Positions 14,120 to 29,500 are shown, numbered from the stretch's first letter. The stretch is 64,000 bases of DNA from Campylorhamphus procurvoides (GCA_013396655.1 WBMV01002670.1:248001-312000), one strand, 5' to 3'. The notes: generated from the sequence alone by a model not told the origin. Translations and numbers: made by a program.

Positions 14120-17100
14120 GGGTTAGAGAGAAGAGATAAAGAGGGCTAAGCTGGAGTTTTGTTTTCCTTCCCCTGCCTTTGTAGGCTGTGGTTTTCCCCA
14201 TTAGCTCCAGTTTCGGTGCTGGGTCAGGCTTTCAGATAGGCTTTTTGCTGCAAGTACAGATCAAGGGGTTTTGTTCAAGGCCCACATCTGCTTTAATAAC
14301 TATATTTAAAAAAATCCAGATAGCAAAGACAACCAATCTGGTTTGGGACTGGACCTGATAGCTCTTGTCTTGAGTTTTACTGGCAACAGTGAGTAAGTTA
14401 GGTGCCAGCCTTTTTCTCCTCATCCTCCAGAAGGAGAGGAAGCTTTCCTAGCTGAGGGGATAATGTCCTGCTGCTCAGCCTGTGAGAAGGTAAATTTTGG
14501 GGCAGAAGGTCAGGACAGGGAGTGCTCCCTGCACTGCAGCCTTGGTGCTTTCCTTTGTAAAGGCAGGAGCCAACAGGACCTGTAAGTGCACATGCTGGGA
14601 GTGAAAGGGCACTAATTTGTTGACAGTTAACAAAGTTGATATCTGAGGGATGTGTCACAACATTCCAAGCAACAAAAATACAATAATGGAATATGTTTTC
14701 AATTGAGATAGTGTCTTTTTGCTACTGGATGCAGAGAGACAAAGGATGAGTCTTTATGAGAGGGGGGAAGATGAAACTCCCAACTTCAAACCCTGCACCC
14801 ACCCCAAAGAGAGGGAGCAGGTAGTGGAACTCATCCATACTCATTGCTCACTGGTATCCCAGATATCCATATATGTGGAGAAGAGATAAAGGCTCGAAAC
14901 TAAACTCAGCCAAGTCCCATTGCTGGCACAAACCCTCAGTGACATTCACAGGGTTGGGATTAGGCCCCTAATGAGATGCCTTTGTCTCTTCAACTTTGTA
15001 GTTGTTGGAGGTGCCGAAAGTGGATTTGGGGAATATAAAACAAGAGAGAAAATCCAAGCAATACTGCTGTCTTTAGCTGGTGCTCACAGAGAGCCTATTT
15101 CTTTGCCAAGTCCATAAAACAGGACTGCTACAAGGGAGACTCATGATCGTTTGCTTTATCCATCCTGTACCACGTTAGACTATGCACTAGGTGCTCTTTA
15201 CTTGCACGCCACTTCTCTCCAGTGACATGACCTAAAATAACAGAGCCAAGGCTCTTGGGTATTTTAAAGAGACAGAATACAACAATAACACTTGTTACTG
15301 CTCTCTATTCAGCTGGATTTCTTAAATGTGTTCTAGATGGTGGGTTTGGCTTCCTTAAGGACAGCAGGAAAAACCCCCCAGGTCTTTGTTCAAGAATTGT
15401 TCTTCCTTCTGAGCACAGTGGGTTTTAGTCCCACAGTGCAACAGGTTTTCAGCACAATGGGTGGAAATATTAACACACAGCTTTAAGATGGCAACTAGCA
15501 TTTGCTTTTGAACTTGAGCAGGACAGACATTAAACAGATTCATATCTCTTTGGTGTGCCATGTCCATGCAAAACGAATGTGTTTATCCTGTTCTGCAAGA
15601 TCTCTTTAGGAAACATCTGACATTCTTATGAAGGACAATTTTCATTTAGTGGAGGATATGCAAGCTCTGGATCACCTTTCACAAAGATGGAGTTGAATGA
15701 CAAAAACAATGTCAATGTCAGGTTGTTTGAGCATCGTCCAGTGCTACCTGGTCTGATGCAATATTTTGGATTCCTATTCCATTAGCTGGAATCCTGAGCA
15801 CTGTGCATGGTGTAGCAGCAGCCTTGCCACACAGCACTTGCACAGTTCAGGCCTGTTTGCATCAGGAAGGTCAGAAACCAGCATGTAGGACAAGCCAAAA
15901 TGCATCCAGCCTGGGATCCTTGTGAATACACAGTGACCACCTTTCAAACCTAAGTACACCAGGCGATTATAGGTGTATTTAGGTACACCAATAGGTATTG
16001 GTATCAATTTGTAATACCAATACAAATTGATCTGGTATTACTTTGCAGACAGATGTCTAGAACCAACAAGGTCACTGAATCACTGAGAAAAACAATCAGC
16101 TATTTCCAGAAAGTAACTGGGTTGGCAAGTCTATAACCTGAAGAAAAAGGAGTCAAACCTATCTTTTTAATACAACTGTCAATCATTATTACCTCCTGCC
16201 TATGGAGGATGAAAGAAATTGCTCACCATCTGTTTAATTAAGTTATGTAGCTACAGTATACACATTACAAAGTCTCTAATAGCAGAAGTGGCTATCACTA
16301 GAGCAGTAGGCATTTTGAAAGTATGGTTTCATGTAGCCATCCAAAACCACTTTAAGAAAGCTAGGAGAAATTCAGACTGAGTACCATTGAGTCTACTGAC
16401 TTGAAATAACCAGTTACCACCCTGCCAACTGAAGTTAAAAAACAAGCACACCCAAATGAAAAAGGAACCCCCATAATGTTCATCCAAGGGTGCATTACAC
16501 CAGGGTTGGCAAATTGACATGCTGCTGTTCATCATACTGTAAGTAGAAAAACAGAGTCATTGTGGGAGAAAACGTGAAGCCTCATGGACTGGGTTTCCCC
16601 TATTTAAAGGCTCCTTTCAGTTAACCAAACTTGTGTTTAGCAGCTGTGGTGTTCAAGAGGTGGTGTTATCTCCAAAGCATTCTGGTGCCCCCACCTGGTA
16701 CAGAGCCCTCACTGGGGCACTTATTTAGGCAACATATATTTATATGGGCAGCTTGATGCTACTGTGTGCAATTCCTGTGGCATCAAGCTGCTAGCAGACA
16801 GATGTAGTGCAGGAGAGCCTGCGTTTCCATGGGTGCTTCTCCCTCCTAAAACTCTCCTTACCTGGAACATCCTTCACTTGTGGTCAACTTTTTGTTTTGA
16901 GCTGATCATTACAGTGCAATCAACATTAATTCCCTGGGGTAAAGCACACGTCAAGGTTTAAAAGAATAAAGCATTTTGAAGCAGTCGAAACACACACAAA
17001 AATTAAATGCATTATACAGCACTGGCCCAGCTCTGCAATCAGGGAAGGTACTGACACTTGCTATACACCTGGCAGTGATGCTGCACAGTGCTCAGGGCAG

Positions 17101-20100
17101 CTGGGGCTGCACCCAAAACTGTCTTCATGGGCACATGGACTGTGTCCCTGGTCACAGGAAGCCCTCTGCCTCTCATCTCTGCTGGCCCGTGCCTGGAAAT
17201 AAGCAAGATTTTGACAAGATGTTTTGGGTAGTCACCCTCCATCACATGCTCCTGCTGGATACAGAGGGGTTCTTACTCCTGTTTTAAGTTTCTAACACCA
17301 CTTTATCTTCAAGGCTGCATCTCATCCACCTTTTGTGTGTACTATGCCCTCCATTCTAATTCTGGTCTTTGAACAGTCTTTCCTCCAGGCCCTGGGCTCT
17401 TGTCCCCTCTTCATTTAGACTTGTGTGATGCTCCCATTGACTGGATGTTAGTCTTACCTTTGAGTCTCTGAGTACCTCTGGATTGCAGTCAAAATTGAAT
17501 CCTCTTGTCCAGAGGGGAAGTACTATTGATAAAAGACCCTCACATAAAGTAGGCTTTAAAGTAGTACCCCTCTACCCTGAAGATAATTTGACCTACCGAG
17601 GTTTTCTGGGCAGGGAACAAGTCATGATAAGGATGAGTATCACAGCTGAAGAGCAAAGGAGTGAGCAGTGCTCCTTGCCTATGAGAAAAGAACAAGAAAT
17701 GAAAAAAGAAACAGGCAGAGGTTGAGATGAACAAACCCTTCTTATACCTGTTTGCTTCTGCAAATGTTCCTTTGTTCTTCTCTGCCTCAGTTTCCCCCCT
17801 CCAGGCCCAGGATCCAGGTACCCACCAGTGCTTGTCACCACACACAGGCTGCTGGTATCACCCAGGGCTCAGGTAAGGTCTCCCCCTCAAAACACTTTTT
17901 TCTATTGAGACACAAATTAAAGCAGTGTTGGCCGGTTCTGGACACTCTCAGGCAGTTCATTCTGTCTCACCAGCCTCTTTCTTACAGAGGAAACCATTAA
18001 ACTTCTTCATTTTTAATTTGGTATTATTTATTTTGCCCCCAAATCTGGCTACAGGAAAGGCTGATGAATGATTATAACATTTAAAACAATCAGTTTTGGT
18101 CAGAGATGGAAGAGCTGCATGGTAACACAAACCAAGTGCCTGACCTGAAATTTATTTAAGACAGGACTCCAGGACCAAAACTGCAGCAACTGTGACCTGG
18201 GCCATACTCAGTGTTCATTGCCAAGATCTTGGCTTTTTACTTCTGCAGAAAAGTAGGATTTCAGCACCCAGATAGAGCTGATAGCAACAGATGTGACAGA
18301 CACACAGCACAATGTACTGAGCTGATAAATCTCTTTCAGCATGGCCCTGAATCTTTCAGTAGATCATAAACCCATCAGATTTACACCAGGTAAACTCCCA
18401 GTGCTGCACCTGTGTTCTTAGGAAGGGGGAAGGTAAACACAAGAACAGACTTCCCTTACCATTGCTTCCAACCCTTGCACTCCAGAATTATATGAATAAA
18501 ATGTTACTTTTCAAGAAATAATACAAATGGTACTGTGCAAAAAGAATTATACCAGGGGTATAATGGCACAGAGCACTCTGTAAAGAGAACAAATTTATCA
18601 GGTCCTCTCTTGGTGGCTATATGAGCTGCTTATTGTTACCCTGGCATTTAATGCTGGACCAATACTCAAACACCGAGGTAGTCTCCGCAAGCCCTCTATA
18701 ACTTTGGTCCTTAACAGGCACCAAATAGGACTGATATATTTTTATGCCTTTTTTTGGGGGGGGATGGGAAGGGAACTTTCCTTATTAAATCTTTTTTCAA
18801 ATCAAAAAAACTGTTTTCACTTAAAAGCAAAAAAATCCCATTAGACATGGAAGCCCTATGTCTTCAGCTTGTATGTTTTCAGAATACATGTATATTTTAA
18901 TATATAGCAAATATATATCTATTGCATGATCTTAACCAAACTGAGAAGTAATAACATGAGTTTTCAAATAAAATCAGGAATATTCTACCCAAAGAAAATG
19001 GTACTTACTGTGCAGTCATGTCCCTGCTGCTACCACATTACATAGCCATCACATCTGGTTGAAATATGCACATGACATTGTCACCACTCCATAAGCCACA
19101 TGCAGAAACAGCAAAGGGGTCTCACTCGTGCTGCTTCCAACCTTCTCATGCCTGGCAAGGGGGCTCAGGCAAGAGGTGGTGGAGGATGAGCCTGGCAACA
19201 ATTTTGGGCACCCTGTCAGGAGGGTCACCTCAGTCACCTCACTGACCATGGCCACCCACCACAGAAGCAATGACAGGGACAGAGAGAGGAGGCTGCAATG
19301 CCTGGCAGGGCTGTGAGCCACAGGTCGGGATGTGGGGTGAACTAAGGGGCTTATCAAGCCCCTTGGTCCCATCCACAGACAATTGGAAAGAGCTCTTTAC
19401 TTCTATGACTGTCGAACAGGACCCCAAAAACAAACTCTCAGAAAAAAATGTCATGGTCTTTTTTTTTTTTACCTCTTCTTTCTGCATTTCCATTCTAATG
19501 AATGTTTTTTGGAAAGAAAAGGGACAAGGGGAGAATATGAACATCAACTGTGGCATGGGTCAGGCAAGATAGTCTCCTAAAAGACAAGGCAGGGTAGAAG
19601 AAGGAATAGGTAAATTCCTAATATAATATAATATGATAAGGAATAGGCAAATTCTGACCTCTCTTAACAGGGGTTTGGCAGGAACCAGGAAGAGTCCAGA
19701 GCATCTCAGTGCTGCCATGCCCTGTCTCTGCTCTTCTTTCTTCAGTGCCCAGCTGGATGTGGCCCCTCACCCAGGCCTCAGAGATGCCTTTATTGCATTA
19801 AAGATCTGTGAGCTGGTGCCCTAAGTTTCCTTCTTTTATAAAATAAAGGAATGTGTTTTGGCTGCTGAACAAGAACAGTAAAGATGGATTGTAACAGAGA
19901 CAGTTAAAGTGCTTAAACCAATTTTTTCATTTTATCTCTTCCCTCCTCCCCGGATTTGATTCACATAACAAGCAAATCCACCCACTGAATACAAACAGAA
20001 ATAGATTTTCATGGGAAGTTCATTTAAAAAAAACCCTCAAGTCTTTTTTAAAAAGAATTTAAAGACATGTCAATGAGCAGCTGTAAGATAAAATCATTGT

Positions 20101-23090
20101 CATTCTTAGTCTTCTAACAAAATAAACCCTAGAATCTTCCTGGGTAATTCCCATCTTTGCACAGGTCAAATTCATAAATTACGTTGCTTTTCCCCAGGCC
20201 CTCTCCTCAGCCGAAACTAAGCCAGGATGAGCTATAAATTTACTCACTAGATGGAGCAAGAATACCTAGATAGCAAAAGGTATGCCAAAGTACTATAATG
20301 GAAGTCTCAGAACTGAGGCAACACAACTTCATTTACAAGCCTCAGAAAACCAAGGACAGAGTTCTTGTCTTTTAGGCTTATTCCAGTAATGGCAGTGCCA
20401 TAGACTCGAAATTAGGGGGAATTCCCTGGGTAATACTGATGTGGTAAAGGTCTTCAAATTGAGAGGGGGTCCTGTCACCCAGTTCTTCCTTAGTTCTTGC
20501 TCTGAAGAATGCTGTTGCTGACACACCTTTATAAACCATGCTCCTACTGGCTTTGTTTCTGGAGGGTGCCATTTTCAGTCATTAATAAAACTCTTCTTGG
20601 ATATTACCAGCACAGAGGGTCTAGCACGGAGAACCATCAGTTCAGAGAGAGCGAGGTGTGAAAGCTGGAGGACTGCAGTGTCTCCTGGGACAGGAGCTAC
20701 TGATGCTGGAGTGAAATATTCTGTAGGTTGCCTGGCAGCTACAGATTTAAATCCACTGCTAAGGGCTATTCCTGTGTTCACACAGCATTAGATCTATAGC
20801 AAAGTGGTGTGGTTTAACCCCAGCTCCCTCCTAGCCCCTCCACTTTCAGGGTAAATTACACCCCCTCCTTCTTCTTCCTGAGACTTCACAGTGGCAAAAA
20901 AAACAGTTTATTTCCTAACTGGAGATTAAGAAAGCCCTTTATCATCTGGCTTTTGACATACCATTTTGAGGAAAACTTCCAGTGTGGAAAATACCACCAC
21001 TAGTCTGCAGGACTGAAGTTTAATAAAAATATTGACAAGTGAAAATAAGATGTAGACAAGACTAAAGGGTTTTTTTTTTAATGTTAGGCAACTTTAATTA
21101 TCATCCCTGTTATCAACTTCTGCTGCCAAAAGGACAAACAGTAAGCAAATCTACAGGCACAGGAAGTTACAAAGACCTACAAAAACTGTCTTGTGTTAAA
21201 AATAAATCATACTGCAAGGATCATTTCTTCTCAGTCTTTGATAACCCAGGATTAGATTGAGTCTTTCTGTTGAAACAGGAGGAGAAAAAGCCACCTTTCT
21301 TCTCAACCATACCCATGCTTAGAAGCAGCATCTTTTTCCACCCCATAACCCAATACCATCCTGAACTCTCAGCTGCCTTTGAGAGCTGCAGTTTTAGAGG
21401 GAGATGTGCAGTTTCTCAGCATGGAAAGTGATTGACATGAGAACAATGCTATGGCAAGATGATGTATACGGTGTGCTTTTAAGAAAGGAAAAGACAACTC
21501 TCAGCAAACAGTCTTTGTGGGAGGAAACTCTTCCATAACATACCTATCTGCCTTGCAGAGAGCTTTAGCAGAGTGTTCTTCCCTCAGGAATGCTGTCTTG
21601 TGACAGCAACTGTCCATTTGCCACTTTCCCTTCACACTATGATGTATTTTACAAAATGCCTGGATATATAATATTGTAGCTTGAGAAGTCTAAATTATGA
21701 CAAATAAGAGGCAAAGAGAGATGCAAACAAAGATATAGAAAGCTCCAAAAATGTCAAGTATTTTTGTAGCAGATTACAAAAGTTTTTTTTCCCTCCTTTT
21801 TTTGTCCTTACAAAATGTTTTTCTTTTGGACAAAGAAGCACAGGCTTAAAACTTAGTTTTCTCAGGCCATTTTCTATCAAAAAAGAATCTTAAGAAAATC
21901 CACTTCCAAAATAATTTCCAGTTTTTATAAACAAAATATTAGTACCCCAAAGTTATGGTTTCTCATTTATTATTTTTATTTCTGTTTTGTTGTTGTTGTT
22001 GTTTTGGGGGTTTTTGTTTGTTGGGGTTTTTTTTTTATGCATGAGAAAATGCTTTGGTCTTCTGAAATACTCTAAGGAGAAAAAGGCCATTCAGCCCTTC
22101 ACAATAGTAGCATGTTCTTTTTTTTTTTTAAATATGCTTGTTCCTGCTGGTTTTTTATAGAGCTAAACACATATAGGCTTGTTGCAGGGTTAGACTGGGG
22201 AACTTACAAGCCACACAAGGGCTCTTTCAGCAGCTTTATAATCTCTCTGACTTGTGTTTGTTTGGATTCTCCCTGTCAGACTTTATCCTGCCTTTATGGT
22301 CATGCATGGGGAAGAGGTACATGTATACATTACCTTATGGTCTTTGGGGAAATACTTTTTATCTCTCTTTTAATTGTTTGCCTTGATTTATGTGGCAAAT
22401 GGGATCATCAGTCACACACCACAGCGGTGTCCCTGATACGTTTGGAACCCCCTTAAAACCCTGCAAGGCTGGAGGATTCACAAGTTGCTTCCAGTTACCT
22501 GTGATCTCAATCTCTACCTTTGAATGATGCAGCCTCCAAGCCAGTGTACAAACCAAAGAACCACAGAAGGCTTTGGCTTGGAAGTGTCAGGGAAACCTCC
22601 CATCCTGAGCATGCAGGAGCCGCTCTGGAGTCACACTCACATCTCCAGACTCACTGCTGGGACCCCAGTCCCTTCACAGGGGACACCTCCAGGGACAGAT
22701 CACCCTCTTGACTCCCCACACACCCCACTCAGACCACACTTCCTCACCAGTTTGACCCCAGGCTTCCCACAGCAGTGCTGAATGTCTCGATCCATGAGGC
22801 AATCTATTCATAATGCAGTAACACAGAGACAGCTTGAGCTGATGCCTCTGAGGAGGGACCCCCAACAAAAGAACCTCATGGCTTTTGTCCCATCCCAGTC
22901 AAAGTGCACCGAGGTCTCACTAACCCTCTCGAGTCGTCCCCTCCTGCAGTGTCCCTGACTGTCCAGTCCCCTGGCTGGGACAGGGGTCCCAATGCACTTT
23001 GGTATGCAGAGACTCCCCAGTTGTCCTGGGCTCCCCCCAGACTCAATCTGCAGCTGCCCCCAAGCCAGGGGCACTGAGTGTTTTCAGCAG
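14120..23090. other. Gene-free stretch
   Basis: No protein family or RNA gene recognised on either strand. It holds the hairpin cluster near 16.0 kb and a 15-bp near-exact direct repeat GGAATAGG(T/C)AAATTC at about 19603 and 19640 around an ATA-rich spacer. Confidence 0.6.
15972..16040. repeat. Cluster of short inverted repeats (hairpins)
   Basis: Perfect 11-bp arms ATCAATTTGTA (16003-16013) and TACAAATTGAT (16021-16031) enclose a 7-base loop ATACCAA. An overlapping pair ATTGGTAT/ATACCAAT (15997-16004 and 16014-16021) and a nearby GGTGTA...TACACC pair (15972-15977 and 15984-15989) offer alternative folds. Confidence 0.8.
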
Positions 23091-23587
23091 AAGGGACCTT
23101 ATAGACTAGAGTTCCAACCCCCCTGCCATGGGCAGGGCCACCTTCCACTGTCCCAGGTCACTCAGAGCCCCATCCAACCTGGCCTTGGACACTCCCAGGG
23201 ATTCAGGGGCAGCCACAGCTTCTCTGGGCAACTTGTGCCAGGGCTTCACCCACTTCCCAGTAAAGAATTTCTTCCTAATACATAATCTAAACCTATTCTT
23301 TTGAAGCCTTTACCCCTTGTCCTGTCACTGCATGTCCTTGTAAATACACAGCCTCCCTTCCATCTTTCTTGTAGGCTCCCTTCAGGTACTGGAAGGCTGC
23401 AATCAGGTCACCACCAGGCTGGTTTTATCTCACACTGAACAATCCCAATTTCCTCAGCCTTTCTTTGCAGTAGAGGTGCTCCATCCATCCTTCTCATCAT
23501 CTTGCCCTGAACTTGCTCCAACAGCCCAGTGTCCTTCCTGTGCTGGGGACCCCAGAGCTGCATGCACTACTCCAGGTGGGGTCTCGT
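23091..23587 (-). mobile_element. CR1 3'-end fragment
   Basis: On the minus strand this reads as the CR1 3' region: GAGACCCCACCTGGAGTAGT, then the CCAGCACAGGAAGGACAC block, the variable region, and a terminal block with GGTTGGA-like sequence and AAGGTCCC near 23091. It is about 0.5 kb, 5'-truncated, and non-coding or too broken to code. A clear target duplication was not found. Confidence 0.88.
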
Positions 23588-26500
23588 AAGAGAGCAAACA
23601 CAACAAAACAAGCAATTTTAATGCAGTAACAGTAGTGTATTCAGGATGTATGATTTTACAATACAATTACTGTCATATGTAAGACAGCGCATATATATAT
23701 ATGTGCACTCACATGCTATGGACTACAATATTAATTTCAAACACTTTCTAGTACTGAATGTCTAGAAATATTAACCCTAGAAGAAAGCACAAGTAGACAG
23801 TAAGCTTGCAATGGTATTATTTTTTTTCTCTTGGGTTTACAAATAGAAGTAATTTTAATGTTCTCTTTCTGTTGTACTTTGAGGCCACTGGTGTCCTATT
23901 TAGTGCTGCTGTGCATGTGGCAGCACTGCCATAAAGGTTTCATGAACTCTAAAGATCCCGAGTATTGGTGACCCAATGCTGAAGGCTCATCTTCAATTTG
24001 TAAGAAAAAAAACAAAATCACCAAAAAGAAAATTGGGACATTGCTGTCAGGAAGACTGAAGGTTTCATAATTTGACATCTCTCTTACCTCTATATACACA
24101 CCAAACACAAACAGCCATTGACAGGCTCAGCTGCATAAAGGAAGCAATTCTAAAAGGATCAATGAGGTGACAATTGAGCTCTTAATTATCAGATGCATCC
24201 AATTAAACCGTTTGCAAAGAAATTACTGGATGTCAGCATTAATACTGTAAAGTATGTTTTACAGTAACAATTGCATCAATGAAAACCATAATACACTCAT
24301 TTCCTGAGTCCATTTTATTTACTTCCAGTGATTTGAGCTTGAGAAACATAGCTGGAAAAGCATAACAAAAACACATTTCTTGGTGGTTTGCCTAGATTTG
24401 CTATGAAGCTGAAATCTAGACACTGATTAAATGATTTTTTTATGGGTATTGGTCATAGGTCTTCCCTTTTTACTTCAATTTCCTGTTACATTTCTATTCA
24501 GAATTTGAAATTGCCTGTCCTGAGAATTTCCCTTGTGATTGCTCCACTTCAATCAGATAAATTCACATGAGCATTTTCTGGAAGCTCAGTTTGCAGGTCT
24601 GAACTTTTTCTCAACTGATCAGATTGCAGCTTCCAACACTATAATTCTATAAAATATTTAACACTCCAATAATAAGAGAAAAGAGTCCCTTTCCCTCCAA
24701 CTTGACCTGTCTCCACAGCAAGACCTGCTGGAGACTACAGCAAATGGAAGCCAAAGTCCTGTAAAGTGTTTTACTGTATAAGAAAAAACATGGATCTGTT
24801 TCTTTCCTGAGTCACACCGCATTTATCCTAATGTAATTCTTCTCGCTTGTGCAATCACAGCCTGAAACCAGGAGGAAGGTCATATGAAGCTGCAAGGTGT
24901 GCTGGAAGCTGGCCCCATGGTCTTGGTTGGGGTGGAAGAGAATGACAGCAAAATCCAGCTTTGCTCCAGGGGCAAATGACAAAATAGCGTATAAATGTAG
25001 CCATCCACGGCTTTGTTTGCATGCTGTGTGTATAAACTATCAAAAATCAACTCTGCTGCTCAGAAACAAGGTCTAATCAGGCACGGAGAGTCTTTGCAGA
25101 TACAGGTTTCTGTAATACACATCCTAAATCAGACTGGAACTCCCACTGGAGTCACATTGGAGCTCCCTGAGTCACTGGAGAGAAGCAAATAGTGGAAAGC
25201 CACCATTAATTTCACCTAAATGAAATGTCTGAAATAGGTCTGATGACTCACATCCTTAAAAGGACTCTTAGCCCCTCTTGTTAAAAAAAAGAGCCTAAGG
25301 AAGGCCTTGTTCAAATAGCGATATTTATACTGTATATATTTATATACACAGACCTGAGGTAAAGCCTGTCCCTTGGTAAAGAAAACAGAATTATTGGGAA
25401 CATGCCCTGAAGTGCTGCATCCAAAAAACTCTTCCTTCAGGTCTAAATTTATTTCATAGTTGTTTAAATTGAGCTTGAAAAAGTTCCTGGCTGTTTGCAA
25501 CAGCATTGCAAAGACCTGTGAGAATGATCTTCATGACTGTTGCACAGCTCTGAGGGGTCAGACTGGTCGATTAAGGGCTGTTTTTGGGCATAGATTTATT
25601 TTTATGAATGAACTCTGGGAGAGACACCAGCTGGCACCTACCAATGCAATGTAAGTTGCCACTGAAGACTTCTGAGCTTTCTCTCTTTATAATTTTTACC
25701 TTAAAAATATGCTTATTACAATTCCTGTAGTAAGAATACAAATACAGCAAGTGTATATGGATTTCTTCATCATGGCTGCTGGGACCTCTGACTCCCAGGG
25801 GCAGTGGGCAACACACCCTTCTGCCTGAGCAGAAGTCCTCCTGGAAAGGATCACTGCCCACAATTTATAATTACACAAACAAACAGTGCTCCACACCAGA
25901 GTGGTCTGTCTCTGGTCTGCCTGCCAGAACTGGGCCCACACTGCTGCAACAGGGGCACTGATTTGGATAGCAGAGATGAGAAACATGGACGGTCTGTGGT
26001 GGCACTTGGGGTGCTGGGGTGACACATGGGCGAAGGGACAAGAAACTCCATTTTAAAAACAATGAATCTTTTAAACACACTGCAAAAATAAAATGCACAA
26101 AACTTTTGTAAATACAAGGTGAGGCAGAAATCTCAAGCTTTCTCAGAAACCTCATTTTACTACTCAGAGCTCCATTAGGTTGATGACTAGGCTAGCATTC
26201 AGGATTATTAAAGCTTTGAAACATCTAGCCCTCTTCTTGTCTGTTCATACAGGCTGCTGTCTTTAAAGGCCCTCCCAGGAATCCAGCAAGAAACATGCTG
26301 ACAAGATATGAAGGTTGCATTTCAAAATCTGCTCTTTATTTCTGCACCCAGGGAAAAAAAGAGTTTATGGAAAGTCTGGCCCTCTCCCTCTGCAGTCAGC
26401 AGGACTCACACTGTTTACTGCCAGGAAAACAAGGATCAGGATGCCAGGTTATAATAATCAAGTGAAACATGAGTGCTAAGAGCTTGATCCACTAACTGCA

Positions 26501-29500
26501 CTTTCAGTGAGGAGTTCTGCAGTCATCAGTGGACATGTCGAACACAAGAGGGCTAAGCACGTGTGGAGCAAGTGAATCTGCATGACAAAGGCACTCCCTC
26601 CTCATCCTTTTTCCCAAGCTTTCTTGGAGAGCTAGACAAGATTACATGCTCACACTGACACATGCAGTAGAGAGCTCTTCAAGTGACCTCTTTTTATAGG
26701 AATGCTCAGTTCAGTGGAAACTGCTGGGACATTGGAGGCACCTTTTGAACCAAGACCGAATAACCAGGGTTTATGAAGCCTTTTATCTCATCTCCACGAA
26801 AACCAAATCACAGCTACATAGAACTGCAAAATAGATAGCACAGTGTTTTGCCAGCCCTAAACTTATCCTTTTGGGAGTACAGGCATATCTAATATTTCTG
26901 TAATCAATTTTTCCATTTGTTAACCAATTCTTCTTCATTCCTGGCACACTATCCTTGGGCCCTGAAGGAACTGACATCAAGTAGCACCCGAATGATGCTT
27001 TTTAAAGGGATATTGTTAACAAAAGACCTGATCTATGAGCTGGTGAACGACCACAAATCTCACCAGCAGTGGCAGAAGCACAAACTGGTCTTTGGCAAGC
27101 CATAGCAGTAAAAACTCATTTGTCATGTAGCACTGCTGAGCCCATGCACAACAGAAATGCACTGCACCAGCCCATCACATCATAGAACATTCCTACAACC
27201 TCCAATAGATCTGCCATGCAAGTAGCTCCACCACTGCCAGCTATGAAAAACTGCTGTGCATGAGCTATTGCTGTGGAAGAGTTTCACTTAACAGAAAGAA
27301 TAAAACAAGCAGATAAAAAGTACTAAGAGGAAAACAAGTCACAATGTTTCTCTCAGGTGGGTGGCTTTTTCCAGCTAAAGTATAAAAATCTTCATTTTCC
27401 CCTGTGCTTCTTAAGAATGCAGACAGGACTGTAAAATATAAAATATGATCCAGCTGAAAATCTGTACCTCAGCACAGCATTTCTCAAGCTCTTTCAGATA
27501 TATCTCCCTCTCAGACCTGTTCCACACTTGGCCCTGTCTCCTCCTATCTACACTCCTCTTTTAAGCAGCTCTGAAGCTGGCAGGGCACACTGTTGTGGGA
27601 AGTGTCATGGAAAAATGCTGTGTAGGAGCTGCTGGATAATGCACTTCATGGTTGGATGCAGAAATTTAGGGCAGGGCCACATCAGGGGACAGGGCAAAAA
27701 CACAAACTTGAGAAGATGTGAGAAATACAGTAGCCAATGGGATCATTGAGATCCAAGTGATGACTCTTCTCAAACAAACATGAAGGACCACGGGAGTCTT
27801 CAGCCAACTGGCAATTGTGTCTTTACTACACAGACAGCAGCTTTCTATGGAAAATGTTTTGGCACTTGCTGGTGTTCACTTTATTTTTTTAATTTATGTC
27901 CTGTTCTGAACAAAGATGTCAGTATTTCAGGTGGATTCTGACCACAACTGATTAATACTTTCCAAGCTGAGTAATCAGCACCAAAATCAAAGCTCCAGTG
28001 GAATTTGAGTTACTAAGGTAGAAGAAGGGAAGGGCAGAATAGCTAATAAGGAACTAGAGGAAAATCAGGTATAAAGTACTGTGGGGGTATGTCCTCATCT
28101 GGAAAACCCTAACAGGTGAGAGAGAAGAATACAGTCCTTTAAAAAAATTAGTATTTCCCAGGGCCCCTTCCAATTTCCTTTATTTTTTTAATTTTTTTTT
28201 TATTTGGCATGTGCTCCTTCTCCCATGCAACAATAGCCAGTCTAGTGAAGCTGCTGATGCAAGACAAAAGTAGGATTAATTGGCAGTCTGTACAAGCAAC
28301 CCTAGATGATGACTGCAATTTATTCCACATCAGAACTAAGTCATCCCCACACCATTTACTAACCTATAGAGCAGCCTGGCAGAGAAAACGTGCTGCCTTT
28401 CAGGAGAGGTTGATTAAAGCTTGTTGCCCCCACAGGCACACAGGAGCGTAAAATGGGTTCAGTTTTCCTGCATGCCCTCACCACAATGCACTTGCTCCAC
28501 CTGTTGTCCACTTTCATTTCTACAGTTGCAATTTGTGTAAGAGCAATTGCTTTGCCTTTAGGGACAGCTCTGAATCTTTATGCCTACTTTCTCACTCCTA
28601 TCACTGCTTTCCATACAGATCCCAGAAACACAAATCTGCAGAGTTCAGGAACAGTTGAAAAGCCCCAGGTGTGACCTAGAGAACTAGCTCAGCTTTATTT
28701 GCAGTACAGTAGAGTTACTAAGAGCTTAACAAGTCTGTCAGGAAAGCAGGATTCACTAGGTAGTTAACTCCTCAGCAAAGCACCCTAATTTTAGGTTATG
28801 GGATTCACAGCCCATGCACATTCCTACTTTCCAGCACTTCTGCTAGATTATCACCAGGAACAAGGAGAAAAAAACACCCTTCATTAAAAGAAACAGGCAC
28901 TGCCTGGCTTCTCTGAGGCCAACAGCAACCAAAACACAAGCAACACTTTTGCTGTCACTGGACTCACACTGCTTTGCTAGAAGACAGTGCAAGAATTTCT
29001 TCCACCTAACTAACATGTGTTAATACTTTCACCCAAGTGCCAGACAGAAGGTGAGGAAGCACATGCTGTGCTGAGGGGGAGATGGAAGAGAAACGTGGAA
29101 AAACAATTGCAATGTCTGCCTTCTGAAGCCTGATAGAGGAACTGCAGCATCTGTATTGCCATCTCCAACTGAACTGTGAGTCAAAGCCCCCTCCTTTCTA
29201 AACAGCCATCAGAGATCATCCTCAGGCCTCTTCATTGCACTGGGCAGGACCTCATAGCACAGCAACATCCAGTCTGGTATCCGCTGCCCTCCCCTGCTCT
29301 GTCAGCACAACAGGAAGAACCAGGAATAGGGAGCCTCCTCCCCTACTTCTCCTTTCTTCCACAGAGTTGGGACACAACCTGGCTGCTAAATTCTGCTAGA
29401 ATAGCCCCAAGAAGGCTTGAGTGTTGATTAACAAGCTAATAAAGCAGCAGGAGGGAGGAGTGGCATGTCACAGCCATTCTGCCCTCCATGTGATGCTGAA

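Noticed and set aside
20808..20835. TGTGGTTTAACCCCAGC, reminiscent of the start of avian ERV LTRs
   Set aside because: Only about 20 bases match; no TATA box, poly(A) signal or second end follows at the right distance.
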